Assembly: GCF_051014685.1 (NCBI RefSeq) | Contig: NC_135051.1 | Coordinates: 12,481,557 to 12,545,556, forward strand | DNA from: Ptiloglossa arizonensis | Taxonomy: Eukaryota > Arthropoda > Insecta > Hymenoptera > Colletidae | Direction: 5' to 3' | Length of the DNA stretch: 64,000 bases | Part shown: positions 48,141-60,656 of the stretch, piece after piece | How positions within the stretch are numbered: position 1 is the first letter of the stretch | Layout of the letters: each line of letters opens with the position of its first letter | Position numbers and translations under genes: made by a program | The notes under the pieces: generated by a model | Databases searched by the model: none | What the model saw: only the letters and a program-made list of their open reading frames with translations | What the model was told of the DNA's origin: nothing

Positions 48141-51100
48141 AAATTAAATTACTAGATAATGACTAATACTTTTTAGGAGATAGGTTACTACACTAGCAGT
48201 ACATAGCATATCTGGTTGGGGAACCTACCCAGTGAAAGCGCAAAATGATTTGACGCGATAGAGAGGAGAGGGAGACAAATGAAATTCCAATAGCATAACA
48301 TTCAATAACTAGAAGGTTATGCAGTGACAAGTTTTGTGCTCAATGCTATCCAACCGATTCTCTTTTCAAATTTTTTTGAATCGCCATCGATTTCTTACTA
48401 CATATGTATGTATTATAAATAATTTCCGCTTTCACATGGTATTTTTAATATCGGATTCAAGTAACAGAATCGTTCTCTCCTCTGGTAATATTTATGTAGT
48501 GCAAGCCTCATAGATTCTAGCGTTTAGTGGTTGCAAGCGAGAAAGATGTTTTCTAATTTTAAAATTAGTCGAGATAAGAATCACTACCTTTTCCACTTTC
48601 AAACAAATTAGCGGTCTCTGTTTCTTCGATTAATTATAACTGTTAAATTGGTAAGAGAATGAGTTTCAATGTAGTTGCAATAAAAATGTTCAATAAATAA
48701 AAACGATGAGGTTACTTAATTTGTTCAATATGTTTGTATATGCAAGCAATCTCTTGGAAATTTGAGTTTTATTGTAGTTATTCATTACACTGTAACGTGA
48801 AATATTGGATGTAAATATTAAACTCTCAAACTTTCGAGTCTCCAAACATGAATCAGTTTAAACCTGAAACCTTTGAGACTTCGATGAACACTAATTGTAA
48901 GTGTTTTATGTTGAATGATACTTCTCTTCTCATTTATTTATTATTGTCAATTGCTGTAATATATAAAAAAAAAAAACAGGTATATAAATTTGTTCTGTAT
49001 TCTCAAGCCAAAATACAGTGACTTAACACAGATAATACGAACGAAGCTTAGAAAACATTTAGTTGAACTATAGGTAACAGTCTATACTTCACTAATGAGG
49101 GATACACACGAAGAGTTTGTGGCAGGTTCGTAGCGAGCGTTTCGGTAGAATCTACACGCTCGTGTGCACATTAGTTACAACACAGATACGTTTAACAAAA
49201 TGGGTATCCATTTTCCACGGAATTCGCATAATTGTTTTAGAGCACTACATATTTTCGAGGACTGTGAACCGCTTGAATAACCCACCGCCTTTTGACTTTG
49301 TTGAAGAACTAATCTGCCGCGTTCACGCTTGAAAAGATACGGTACCAAAAATTTCCTCGTGAAAACGATGTGTCAGACAAGAGATGAAAATGTATTTCTT
49401 CTGTGGAGTGTGTGTCTACATCGCACGTGAATGAGCAACGAAAGGGAATATAGTCAAGAAACCAGAAGGCTTTAACGTTCACGCGATAATATGATTTACA
49501 AGAGCGTATGCATGATAATGGTAAACAAGAAATTGTGTCAGCAAGCGTGAGACTGAAAGAAACGGAACACGGAGCAAGGAAATAAGTGATCGTTTACTTT
49601 TAACCTTCCTTTTTTATAGCAACTTCATCTTCCATTGTTTGAAGTACAAAACTATGTCATCATTTCTCAAAGTACTATTATTTTTACGGCGATGTGCAAG
49701 TATCGTTTCGCGAAATGATCCGGAGGAAATCGTAAACGTAAAATTCAAACGAGAATCCACAAATTAATTGGAAAAATATTTTTATCTAGAAGAAACTTTA
49801 CTGGCGAGTCGCGAATAAAATTTTAGCTAGATAAAACGTTATTTGTTACTCGGGTTCGTTATTGATTCTCTAGATTAAAATGTACTCAAATCGGGTTTGC
49901 ACGAAGAGACGAAATAAAGTGCTGGGGACAACACCCTAACGACCTTGGGCGATCAATTAATTCTCTTCTATCTACACTACGTCGTCCTAAAATATTAGAT
50001 GATTACTTCCAATCATAGGCAAGTTGGGAGTTATAACTTTAATTTCATTATTCGATTAATGAGCAAACCATTTATTAGGTTACCCTGTAGAAAATAAGCA
50101 TATTCTATAATACACCAAAATTACAGAAAAACAAATCTTATAAAAAATATTTTTCTAAGCAAATTTATAACAATTAGTATCAAATGTTAGCTTTAAAATG
50201 TACGCTATTTGACATATTTTATTACATCTTACTTTGAATAAACCATTGATTCATTAGCTCTCATTGCTTTGATACTTTAAATCAATTTTATAGTATTAGA
50301 TCAATCTCCAGAGATTATAATTATGCAATAATTAGAAATAGACATTTAATTGTATCAATTCATTTAGTATAATTTATTTTGCAAAACCAAATTCACAGGA
50401 GAACATATAAAAAATGTGAAAAGTGTATATTTTTTCAGTTTTTAAGCTATATTACAGACATTGTGCAGAATCTTGCGAAAGAAGTGAAATAATTCTTGTA
50501 ATTATTTTTCAACGAAAAAAATGAGACTCTGTAGATTTTTCTAGAAGAAATTTTTACGAGACAACATATACAAATGACGCATATTTAATTTTTCTACAGT
50601 TTTAATCAAATTTTTAAACCCTATATTTTCGGTTCTACTTATTTAGTTTTTTTTTTATGTTCCCCTTTGGATTCGTTTATGCAAGATGAAATACTATAAA
50701 TACTAACTTCTGAATCCACATTCTCGTCTGATTTCCAATTCAACGAATATAATTTATTCAACAAAAATTAGCACTATTCTTTACGCAGCTGCAACATCCA
50801 TAATTTTCAAAATTTTTAAAAATTCTTCAAGATACGTTTAAATATTGTCGAAGGCTACAAAATATACAAAATTCAAGAAAAATCTAAAATGTTGCTTTAT
50901 TTGGTGTTCAATTGTGCATAAAATGACCCTTACACTATAACCGCGGCCTACGACCGATGCACACAGGGGATTATTGAAGATTTACCCGTGGATTTGTTAG
51001 ACCGTCCTTCTCGCTGATCTTTTCCATGAGAAAAATAGTCGATAAAATCTACAAACAAACCTCCAGTAAACTTCAATAGTGTACGAGTCACTTAAGAAAA

Positions 51101-51469
51101 CAGAATAATATGAACCCTATCCATTAAGTATTTGTTTGCTTTCAATTTCAAGAAATTTTAATAGTTCTCTGTTCAGAACAAGATACGATGATACAAATTA
51201 CTGCAGTGTACTATATTATACGAATTATTTGATGGTATAACGAATTAAAAATCTATATGGATGTGCCCCTTCTCCACCGGGTTTCTTAATTGTGAACGTC
51301 TTTCTCTTCTTCGATGCACAGAAACATTTTGTACAGTTTGTACATGAAATATAATGAATTTACGAAAAAATAAATATCCTGACACTTTCAAGATTTAGTG
51401 ACCCTAGCTGGAATCGTACAAGAGCCAAGTGATATTAATTCGTCAAACAGATAATTGTAACGGGGCCAG
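48141..51469. other. AT-rich non-coding DNA
   Basis: No gene is supported. An A-run at about 48965-48976 and a denser patch at 49100-49460 were noted; the latter is open for 71 codons on the plus strand but resembles no protein. Confidence 0.5.
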
Positions 51470-51860
51470 TTGTTATCACAATGTGTACTCAGCTCGGTGA
51501 GTGTTTCCGCACAATCCACGCATTCACCTAAAGTAATACTAGGTTCGACTAACCGGTCGAATCCTCGCGTTTACTTAACAAGCAGAAAATCGCGAACTCG
51601 CACGGTTAACGAGCCACGCGCGAGGCAAGGCAAGCGATTTCGCATTCCCTTTCCGATGCCCCTTTCCCCTTACATCTCTTGATACACAATTGTACTCTTC
51701 TCGAGCACAGAGAACGATCATAACATCGTTACATTTCGAATAATTATTTCCCAATGCTAACTGCTATCGAATCGATACACCGAACCAGCCTGTTGTCCGA
51801 TTCCCCTATTCGTTCCTCTGATTTCCCTCATTCGAGCCAGCACGTTATGAAATGCTTACA
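51470..51860. promoter_or_regulatory. Candidate regulatory island
   Basis: GC- and CpG-rich relative to flanks, with no convincing frame. Composition alone suggests possible regulatory DNA. Confidence 0.2.
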
Positions 51861-53099
51861 GTACGGTTATGGAAATGTGCGTGAAAATTATCTGAAAGTG
51901 TAATGGTTTCATAGCCGAGGAATCTAGCAACCAAAATTTCTTTACACCTCTCTCCTCTAGTTGCAACGTACAATTTACATAAATACGTTTAGTGAAAAAT
52001 CTATACAAGTACCAAAGCACCTGGTTCCTGTGTACAATGATAATGGTATATTAATACGTAGTCTAACAGAGGTTCGAATGGTGTAATGACATAATAGAGG
52101 TACTATTGATGCACTGATTCGATTTTTTTTTATATGATTCTTAGTAGCTATTTCTGTTAACAGAACCCTATATGTTCGAATAAGTTGAATTTGAACTTTG
52201 TATATTAAGGATTTGATTTTCATTTTCTACTCGAAGGGTCTGCACATTAATCAATATTGTTTTACATTTGTCTGAATGTAACTTCTTATTTAGGAATATA
52301 CCCAAGGGATTTGATTTGCTCAAAGTAGAGTCGCGTCAGTATTGTTGCCGTATTCAAATTCTAAGAACGTGTTGCTTTGTTTTCCTAGAATTATATTTGT
52401 GTTTGAGTTACTCTACCGTTTACTTGTGTTTGCATTAAGTACAAATAGTACCGCGATTGACCACGACCACAAAGTCCATTGCGAAATAAGACATTTAAAA
52501 AATCCTTGTCATGTTTTGACCAATTGGGAAGTAAATCAACCCAAAGAAATTCTTATCTTGTGAATACAAATTCATAATTATAAGTACCTTTGAATTATAT
52601 TGGTATATACAATAGTTTATAAACTATTTCCAAAGTATGATATTCAAGGTGATCAGTACTTGTTACTCTTATTCACACATGTCCAAATTATGGTAGTTTT
52701 TATTCTTCAATTTGCGATTTTTATCTGCACTGCTACTCTAAACTATGATTTTAATAATAAGTGAGAAAATAATATGTGCAAATACAAATTTGATCCACGA
52801 AATTATATTTTTATTAAAAAATATTCACCACTACTTCTGAAACAACGGAACACAATTGTGTATTAAAATTTACGTGAAATTATTAAAATTTTTCAAGTAT
52901 GATTCAAATGTTCTACGTATTCCAATCACTTCGAACATTTGCACATATCATTTATTTTCCTAGTGTAACGATTTAGGAGAATGGTACACACAAAGCTCGA
53001 AAACAAGCTTTGAAAATATACTACTTTTCTGAATTTTCTATATTTTATAAGTAAAATCAAAAAATTGTACAATTAGTAATATTATAAAGGGAATCATAC
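51861..53099. other. AT-rich non-coding DNA
   Basis: No gene is supported. The frame 52342-52563 has a somewhat protein-like end (HKVHCEIRHLKNPCHVL) but no motif or splice site to back it. Confidence 0.45.
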
Positions 53100-53420
53100 G
53101 CAAGTGCGTCACTTCTGCAACAAAATGAATTATGTTATGCAGGCTACGTGCACGACCGGAGTAATATAACACAATGCTGAACGCGGGAAACGTGTGAACA
53201 ATCCTTTAAATAGCATTGACGACCGCCTATACGTAATGCACCAGCTGTATGTGATAGCGAATAATTATTTAATCCCCGTCAGTGGCCTCTATGCCGTTTC
53301 TCTTGGTCTATGCATCGCGCAGAGGATTCATACTGTCCACTCGTAAATCACGCACCTCGATAGTAGTCGATATGTACGTATGTGGCTATCGAGACTGCAA
53401 ACTGGCTGTATGACCAGCAA
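53100..53420. promoter_or_regulatory. Candidate regulatory island
   Basis: Denser block with GAACAATCCTTT (SOX-like ACAAT), AATTATGTTATGC (POU-like) and GCACCAGCTGTATG (E-box CAGCTG) close together. Such clustering is common in neural enhancers of insects, but this is inference. Confidence 0.25.
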
Positions 53421-53639
53421 GTCTTCCTGATCTCTACTTCTGCCATATTTCAGTACGTGTATTAGAATAATGTATGAATATCGTGCTATCATTTTTTACT
53501 TAACGCCAGGTTCGTATCAGAAACTCAGCATTTGCTCAATATAAATTAAAAAATTGTAATTACATCCTGCATACCTTAGTCTTCGAGTTATGAATGATTA
53601 AAGAAAACGTGCAAAGTGTCAAAAAACAATATACGTGCA

Positions 53640-53935
53640 TAGAACATTCTTCACTCATCCTACAAGGGAACATGTCCAAGTGGGAAACACTAATTTTAAT
53701 GAAGTTTGTAGGGTAGATAGTTCTCAAAAAATGTTTCACCCATTTTTTTTATCGGTCGTCATTCATGGTAAATCCCCTTACCATGTAACAATCCTCAAAG
53801 TTAGGGATCGAAACCGTATTTTTGAAAATATCTCGAAATCCAGTGGAGCTGGTATAAAATTGTTTTAATTTTGTGCTTTCAAATGTCAGAACCGACCAAT
53901 AAACAATTTTTAAAAAAAGAATAATTTGTTTAAAA
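53640..53935. repeat. Possible interspersed repeat fragment
   Basis: The wording of this segment (CTACAAGGGAACATGTCCAA, CCTCAAAGTTAGGGATCGAA, AATATCTCGAAATCCAGTGG) recalls interspersed repeats common in hymenopteran genomes. This rests on recollection; no second copy exists in the window. The 77-codon frame over it is not taken as a gene. Confidence 0.25.
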
Positions 53936-54444
53936 AATATATCAAAGTATCTACTTTTTAGCTGCTGTTCTTGTTAAAATTTAATCAATTTTTCTATAAC
54001 CTTAGATATGTAACATATGGACGAAAATAGGTGATACGTGTTTATGGGATTTTATATTTCTTGCCATATAACATACATTTTTAGACGGATTGTTTTCCGA
54101 TTGTGCAAAAAGGAGTTTTCGAACGTGCATTACAGAAGCTATTGCAAAGTTTGACAATGTTAAAAATATTAAAAAGTCGTTTGTTATCCCTTCAATATTT
54201 GCAACAAGTATTGCAGGTATCTATGAGGTGCAGTCAAGGCACTATCATATGGATTATAGTCAAGGAAGCTTCAGGACCCAAGTGACTTTCGATCGAAAGA
54301 TCTTCAATTGAAACACATGAAACAGCCCTATAGTGCTTTTATCTTGTACACCATCCAAATTCTAAATCCAAAAACATCAAGTGGTTGTTGTATCCTCGCT
54401 GTAGTCACACAATTAGTGTATTCAAATGTAAGATTCCATGAATA

Positions 54445-54692
54445 TTAGAGAAGAACTGAATTTTTCGGAGTATTCGGAAAGTAAACACGTAATGACCACG
54501 TCTTGAATAACTCCTTCGTTAATTTATCCAATTTCGAAGCCTCAATGGGGCTATTCGATATCGTAAACATTCTCTGTTGTACTTGTAGACCTAATTGTCC
54601 ACTTGCTTCTTTCAAAATGATAAAAAGATTGAACAACGGCACGTGTATCTTCAAGGTAAAATTCTGCCAAAGTGCATTTCTTTCAATTTCTC
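54445..54692 (-). CDS. Possible exon or pseudogene fragment
   Basis: On the minus strand an acceptor-like ATCTTCTTTTTTTAAG ends at 54693 and the following frame is open to 54445. It reads EIERNALWQNFTLKIHVPLF, then LKEASGQLGLQVQQRMF and EASKLDKLTKELFKTW, with convincing protein-like composition and alternating hydrophobic and charged residues. I cannot name the protein. No clear donor was found, so it may be a terminal exon or a dead copy. Confidence 0.3.
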
Positions 54693-57600
54693 CTTAAAAA
54701 AAGAAGATAACTCGATTAGTTTCGAATACGTTAAATATATACTATATAAATATATATTATAAATGTATCTGGCTTAAATTCTTCTTCAAGTCTCAAGAAA
54801 GAAGTACCTATGTTTTGAGAAAAGAATTGGAAATCATCGAAATTTCTCCATCAAGTGCAGAAGTGTGATATAAAGACAGTTACTGTCATCTATTTAAAGC
54901 TAAAAGACCTCCACTTGAAAAATGTTCTCAAATATCCTTACCCACTTTTTGTATCGTTAACTTACCACAGTTTAAGAGACTTTGGTTCAACCGTTATACT
55001 TTGTTCTTTATGGAATTTGCAGGTAATTCGCTCTTGCTGCGATTCTGAACAAGAGGAAACGGAAGAAAGCTTGCGATATTTCAAAGTTAAACTGTCAGAC
55101 TCGAATGGCGTGGGCGGATACCGCGATCGATCATTGTTTTCTACCGTTTCGTGGAGGAGTACAGTCCCGGGCTAGTCACTTCTTAACGTCACTGCACTCT
55201 GATGAGATGTGGGATAACGTGTCGGAAATAATATTCTTTTCATTCCCCGTTCTATGAGAATACAGTTGGAAGGATATTATTAGAAGCAATTGGAATAAAG
55301 CTAACGGAGAAATACTTATGGGTCGCACTATGATTTAATCTCTTAATTGAAAGACAACAAAGTACTTGGAACTTTTACAGTTTTGAATAGATCCATTTGA
55401 ACTAATAGATTCTTACGTTTCTTTTGTCTCAATTATTTACGTATGCTTTCAAGGGTATATAAATGACTTATCATCGCATTACAAACAAAGATATTCGTAA
55501 TTACAAAATTACAATTAAATTATCTTTTAGTAAGAGATTCAGTGGGACAGTATAACAAGGTAGAGAATTGCTACTCAGTTATTTGTTTTCCAATAATAAT
55601 TTTTTTGCCATACTCGCTCTATACAAAAGGGTAAAGTATCAAGGATGCTTAGCTGGCGTTGCAGGGATTCAACAAATTAAATCGTGTCTTAATATGTATA
55701 TATATACACACACATATGTAGGTGAGTCACATGGAAAAAACCTAAGCATCTATTCTGACAATGAAAAGACAAAAGAACACAAAAAAACATAAACACCGGA
55801 ATCACTTCCCATAAGTCAGACTTATCTCGACGACAGCTCGATCAGGAGTCCCTTTTTACCGATGAGGTCGAACGCATCTCGACTTCTCCTCTAAACAAAA
55901 AGGCCATCGACCCCCCAAAGACCAATCCTATTATGCACGTTCGAGGAACATCGATATTCGAATGCACTTCCGCTTAAACTTAAATAAATCCGTCATCGAC
56001 ACCGAGGACAATAACGAGAACTCTTCTCTCCTCGTGTCAATGACCCTTAGTCGTACACATATTACAAAAGAAGCAGTTAAATTATAACCACTGAAAAGAG
56101 AAAACTTATTCAGTAGGCAACACTGAAAAGATACGTCAGTTTTGCAAAGAAAAATATTTAGTGTAAAAGTCACTTACCTTTATCCCGAATCACAACTGAA
56201 TGACACATCATACTTTTAAAACTGTAATTAATAAAAACCTGAAGCAAATTTCCTTTGTACGTATATATTTTTTCTTCTTATGTATACTTATTGTATTGAT
56301 ATATAATAAGTATAAGAAAAGTTGATTTCCCGCATTCGTGTAATGTATTTTGAAAGTTTAAATATTACAAAGCCGCACTTTGATCAGTATCATATCGTGA
56401 ACTAATAGCAGTGTTTATGAATACGGATAAATATGAATGTTTGTGTATGTTCTACGATCTGTATAGCGATTGCAAGATCTGATATACCAATAACCAGAGA
56501 AAAAACAGAAGTATTTAAACCTGTTCCTTGAGGTAAATTATTTTCTATCGTAGTTGATCTTCAACAACCTTAAATGACATTTAATCGTGTCAATTAGAAG
56601 GCAAATAAGAAAAATCTGTCACTCCATTTTAAAAAATAAAGTTGACGTTCACATATCCTTCAGACTAGCACCTACAAAAATAACTCTTTCTATCGAATCT
56701 CATGAATGATTTCTGTTACTAAAAGCGTTATTCAGGTGGCCTCTTTTAGATTTCACAACCGGTATATAAACATATATGTGTACATGGCTGAGGAATATCC
56801 AGTGACATTAATTCGTGCCATTTGTGAAGAAGAATACAGCACATCAAACGTATCCCATCCTCCTTATGTTAGCAAGCTTTCGTATACCTATATAGTTCTC
56901 GCGTGGCTGAAATTATAGACTGTGTTACTGCCACCGTAAGACATAGCAGCGCAAAATAGTGCATGTATAACGAATCGCTATGAATAATTAAATATCGCGA
57001 TATTTAAAGGTTACAAAGGGTTACCGATCGAATAAAAATATTATTCATAAAATACAAATTATCATATTTTAAGAATAAATTTCGATACATATGAGTAATA
57101 TCTTACCTAATACATAATTAGTAAATAAAATTGATTTGAAGTGTTCAGAAACTATTTAATTTCGAGGTATTGACTCTCTATGCGTTGTTGGTGCTTTCTC
57201 TGGCCGATCTCTTCGTCTCGAGAACAATTTGTGCGTATATTAGTTGCAAATAATCAAATAACGATTTACTTTACACCATGCTACCATAAATGCGCAAAGA
57301 AAAGTGGAGAAACACAGGACTTGGGCAACCGTGAATATGGTTAGTAAAATATCGATGTGAGTTCGAAATGACTGATCGGAACTCGGAACTGGGGTAATAG
57401 GAGTGTTAAATATGTATACGATAAGCTGCAGAATGACTTACAGTCCAATAACGGTTACATAAAATTCTAATTATTGTACTCTGCGTTAAAAAATCAATTC
57501 CCATTGTTGATAGAACATCGATCTAATTTTCAATATAATGCATTCAAATACCATCCCGTGAATCAAAACTGAGAATGTGGGCTTGACATGTTGTAACGGA

Positions 57601-58059
57601 ATGTTGGAATCTGGGCGAAAGGTTAGTAAAACGAGTTATAACGTAAGAATGAAATACATGTTAGTGATAGTTTCTTGCAAAACACGAAATTGCAGCCAAA
57701 TACAAAGACCGACAATAGATACTAAATGCTGTGTATTGACTTCTAGCAACTTGACAGTAAGAATGTTTGAGATTAAAATTTTATTGGAAGATTTAATAGG
57801 GGGAAGATGATCTTAGCTGGAAGATGAGTTTCTCGGAATTTAAACTTTAAAATAGTAGCATTAGAATGTAAGAACAATTACGTGTAATTTTTTTTAAAGA
57901 TAACTCCTTAGGCAAAGCTATCATTCGTCAAACAAGGTGATTGTAATGCAAAGAGAGTTCGTCGTGTGAGAGTTATTAAGATTATTCATTTTTACTTATA
58001 GAGTTCAATGATTTTAAGCAGCACGAAATTTGTTCGATCATCAAACCGAAACTTTTGCT
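54693..58059. other. AT-rich non-coding DNA
   Basis: No gene is supported. The 106-codon frame at 54855-55175 is mixed in composition; its right half is GC-richer. A (TATATACACACACA) low-complexity tract lies near 55698. Confidence 0.45.
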
Positions 58060-58460
58060 TAGCAACTTTTACATCTAGTCGTGAGGGCCAATCTCAGCAT
58101 CACGTGACACACGGTAGTTACCTCGGGGGGTTAATTTTCCTGCGCAATTCCCTAGATTCGTCGCCTACAACCCTTGTCTCCCCCTCCAATTTCGATTTGA
58201 TCACCGATTACTCGTGTCTGAGTGCGTCCATATAACACAGGTGGCATTATGTACAGGCATGAATTGCAACGACAGCACGAGTCACGTAAGTCACGAGTAT
58301 CACGCCCGCGATAATAGCGAGCCTACGCTTGCACGAGCATTAGGCCGTGTGTCTTACTCTACGCTATGCGTGTGTTTAATCCGCGCGGCAGACCGCTCGT
58401 TAAACCTGTCCTCTGACACTCCCACGACATTATTTACGCCATTTCGCCTACTATAAGATT
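58060..58460. promoter_or_regulatory. Candidate regulatory island with CACGTG E-box
   Basis: CpG-rich block. ATCACGTGACA around 58099-58109 contains the perfect E-box CACGTG and resembles the TFEB/MITF (CLEAR) and clock-type sites. GAGTCACGTAAGTCACGAG follows near 58278. Frames on both strands are short and overlapping. Confidence 0.3.
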
Positions 58461-59966
58461 TCGAAGTAATAGCATAATCCGAAACCACTCTTAGCCAACC
58501 TTTAACTCTTTGAAATAGTGCATCGTTGTTTCGTAACTTGACAAAAGAAATTTTAGTCACCCGTGGGTGTAAAAAGTACGAAATATTCATAGAAACGGGA
58601 CGAAAGAGAAAATACATTTTTTTTAGTGGAAATGGATGTAAATTTCGTGCGAGATACGGTGGTAAAGTGCTAAAATAATTTATTTTAAGTTCTAGGGGGT
58701 TGTAAGATATCGCCTAAATCAGAAATACCGATGTCGTTGTGGTAGAAAAATGTAAAAGTCTTTTACATTTGCCTCTAAATCTATGAAGATGGTAGACGTT
58801 GAAAGTCCATAGCGTTTAAATGATAAGTGATGTCAAATCTGCAAAAACATGTGTTCAGTTTATGTTGAAAATTTTCACTTTTGGCATTTCTATCATTTTT
58901 CATTTTAACTCCTCAATTTTTAGATAAGGAGAAGATAGTAGAATTAATTGAAAGGCTGCTTCAATCGTGCTTCGTTATTTGTAAGAACAAAAATACATAG
59001 AAGTGTGAAAGTAAAATTTGTAGAAATTTGCAAATTTGTAGAGTGACAAAAAATAAGGAATACGTATTCTTTCAGCTGTGGTAGTTCAAGTTGAAGGGAT
59101 GAATTTACTCTGAAAAATTTCAACCGTCTAATGCAATTTTCAAAGCTACTGAATATGTAAGGAATTCCTTGAAACAAATTCTGTTCTCTATCTAACGGAA
59201 GAAGTATATAATGCACACATGGAAAAAATAATTAACAAGAAAATAAAATAATAACTTGTAAACTATCTAGTGATCTAGAGTTATTGACTTTATATTTCTA
59301 ATTGTCAGTATATGTATATAACATCGGTACAAAATTTACGGCTGATTATGTATTTAAAATGGACTTTGCTATATCGTTTTTTTTTTTAATATTAAAAATA
59401 AATCTGGTAACAGTGATTTTCTTACTTTTTTTATTACTTTCTTTTATTGATATGTAGAATATATTATTTTTCGTCAAAAACAATTGAGAATTTCTTTAAA
59501 AATCTTCCCTATATCTCTAATAATTTTCAAGATAGCATTAAGAGGTCAAACTTTAGCACACTTCGTGCAATTACAGTAAACTATATAAAAATTATAAAGA
59601 CAGACTTATCTAAATATAAATTTAGGAACTCATAAAAGAACGAACAATTTTTTAGACCAAATTTTTTTCATTTTTTCGAAAAACAGGAAACAGAAACGAT
59701 ACTTCAACCATACTCGTACAATAATGAACACCTAGATAGGAGCTATTACATTTTAACTACTGTTTTGTTACTGTACTTCGTAAAAGAACAATTTCTATTG
59801 TAATAAATTGAAATGAATTCCATTTGAGAATGTACAATTCATTGTAAGTATGTTTGTATGCATCTGTGCGTGTGAGTGAGGGACGATGAGGGTTCGATGG
59901 GGACATTGGGGCGACTCATCGTCTCCACTAAATAAGCAGGGTCGTCAAAACACGACAGTTTAGGTT
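58461..59966. other. AT-rich non-coding DNA
   Basis: No gene is supported. The last 100 bases before the Harbinger-type element are GC-richer. Confidence 0.5.
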
Positions 59967-59969
59967 TTA

Positions 59970-60656
59970 GATTGGAGGCACACGAGCGTTAAAACGACTT
60001 GCGTTGCGATGGACGTCAATTTCAACGATCGTATCATCTCCGGTCACACTAGCGTTGCTACTTTTGCGTTAGTTGGCCAACAAAAGGCAGAAAATACAGA
60101 CGCATGTAACATCGTAACATTTTCGTACACGACGTATTCAAATTTGAAAGACACACGAAAGAGAAAATTGTGGTTGCATCCCATAAATCGAGAACAATAT
60201 CGACCTGGGCACTAGTATATACTTTACAGAGAACTACGTAAGGACCGTGATAAAACGGTTTAATTACTTCCGTATGTCAATGAGTTCGTTCAATAAAGTT
60301 GCTGTTGTGTATAAAAGATCATATAAAGCACCAGGATAGGAGTATGAGAACGGCGATATCGCCAGAGAAAATGCTGGTTATAATGTTACGGTAAGTAGAT
60401 AGCGACTGACGCTCGATGTTGGACGCTCGTACGATCCACTGTATTTACCTGTAAACAATGGAAAACGTGCGTCGGCGTATCCCAACGTACGTTCTAGCAT
60501 AAATACGTCGATGAAAAATTAACGCACGTTGCACCGTGCGTTGAAAGAGTCGCATGTTCGTAGTGTGTGGACTCCAATGTACAACAATGCGTTTCTGTAA
60601 CGGACGTTGAGGTCCGTCGCAACACACGTCGTTTGAACGTTGGTGTGTCCCCAGTC
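59970..60656. mobile_element. PIF/Harbinger-type non-autonomous transposon
   Basis: The 687-bp element has 50-base inverted ends, about 40 of 50 identical: GATTGGAGGCACACGAGCGT at the left and, on the minus strand, GACTGGGGACACACCAACGT at the right. TTA flanks both sides (59967-59969 and 60657-60659), the TWA-type 3-bp target duplication of PIF/Harbinger elements. The interior is rich in ACGT-containing words and holds the perfect hairpin AACGCACG-TTGCAC-CGTGCGTT at 60521-60542. No transposase frame is present, so it would depend on a partner element. Confidence 0.75.
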
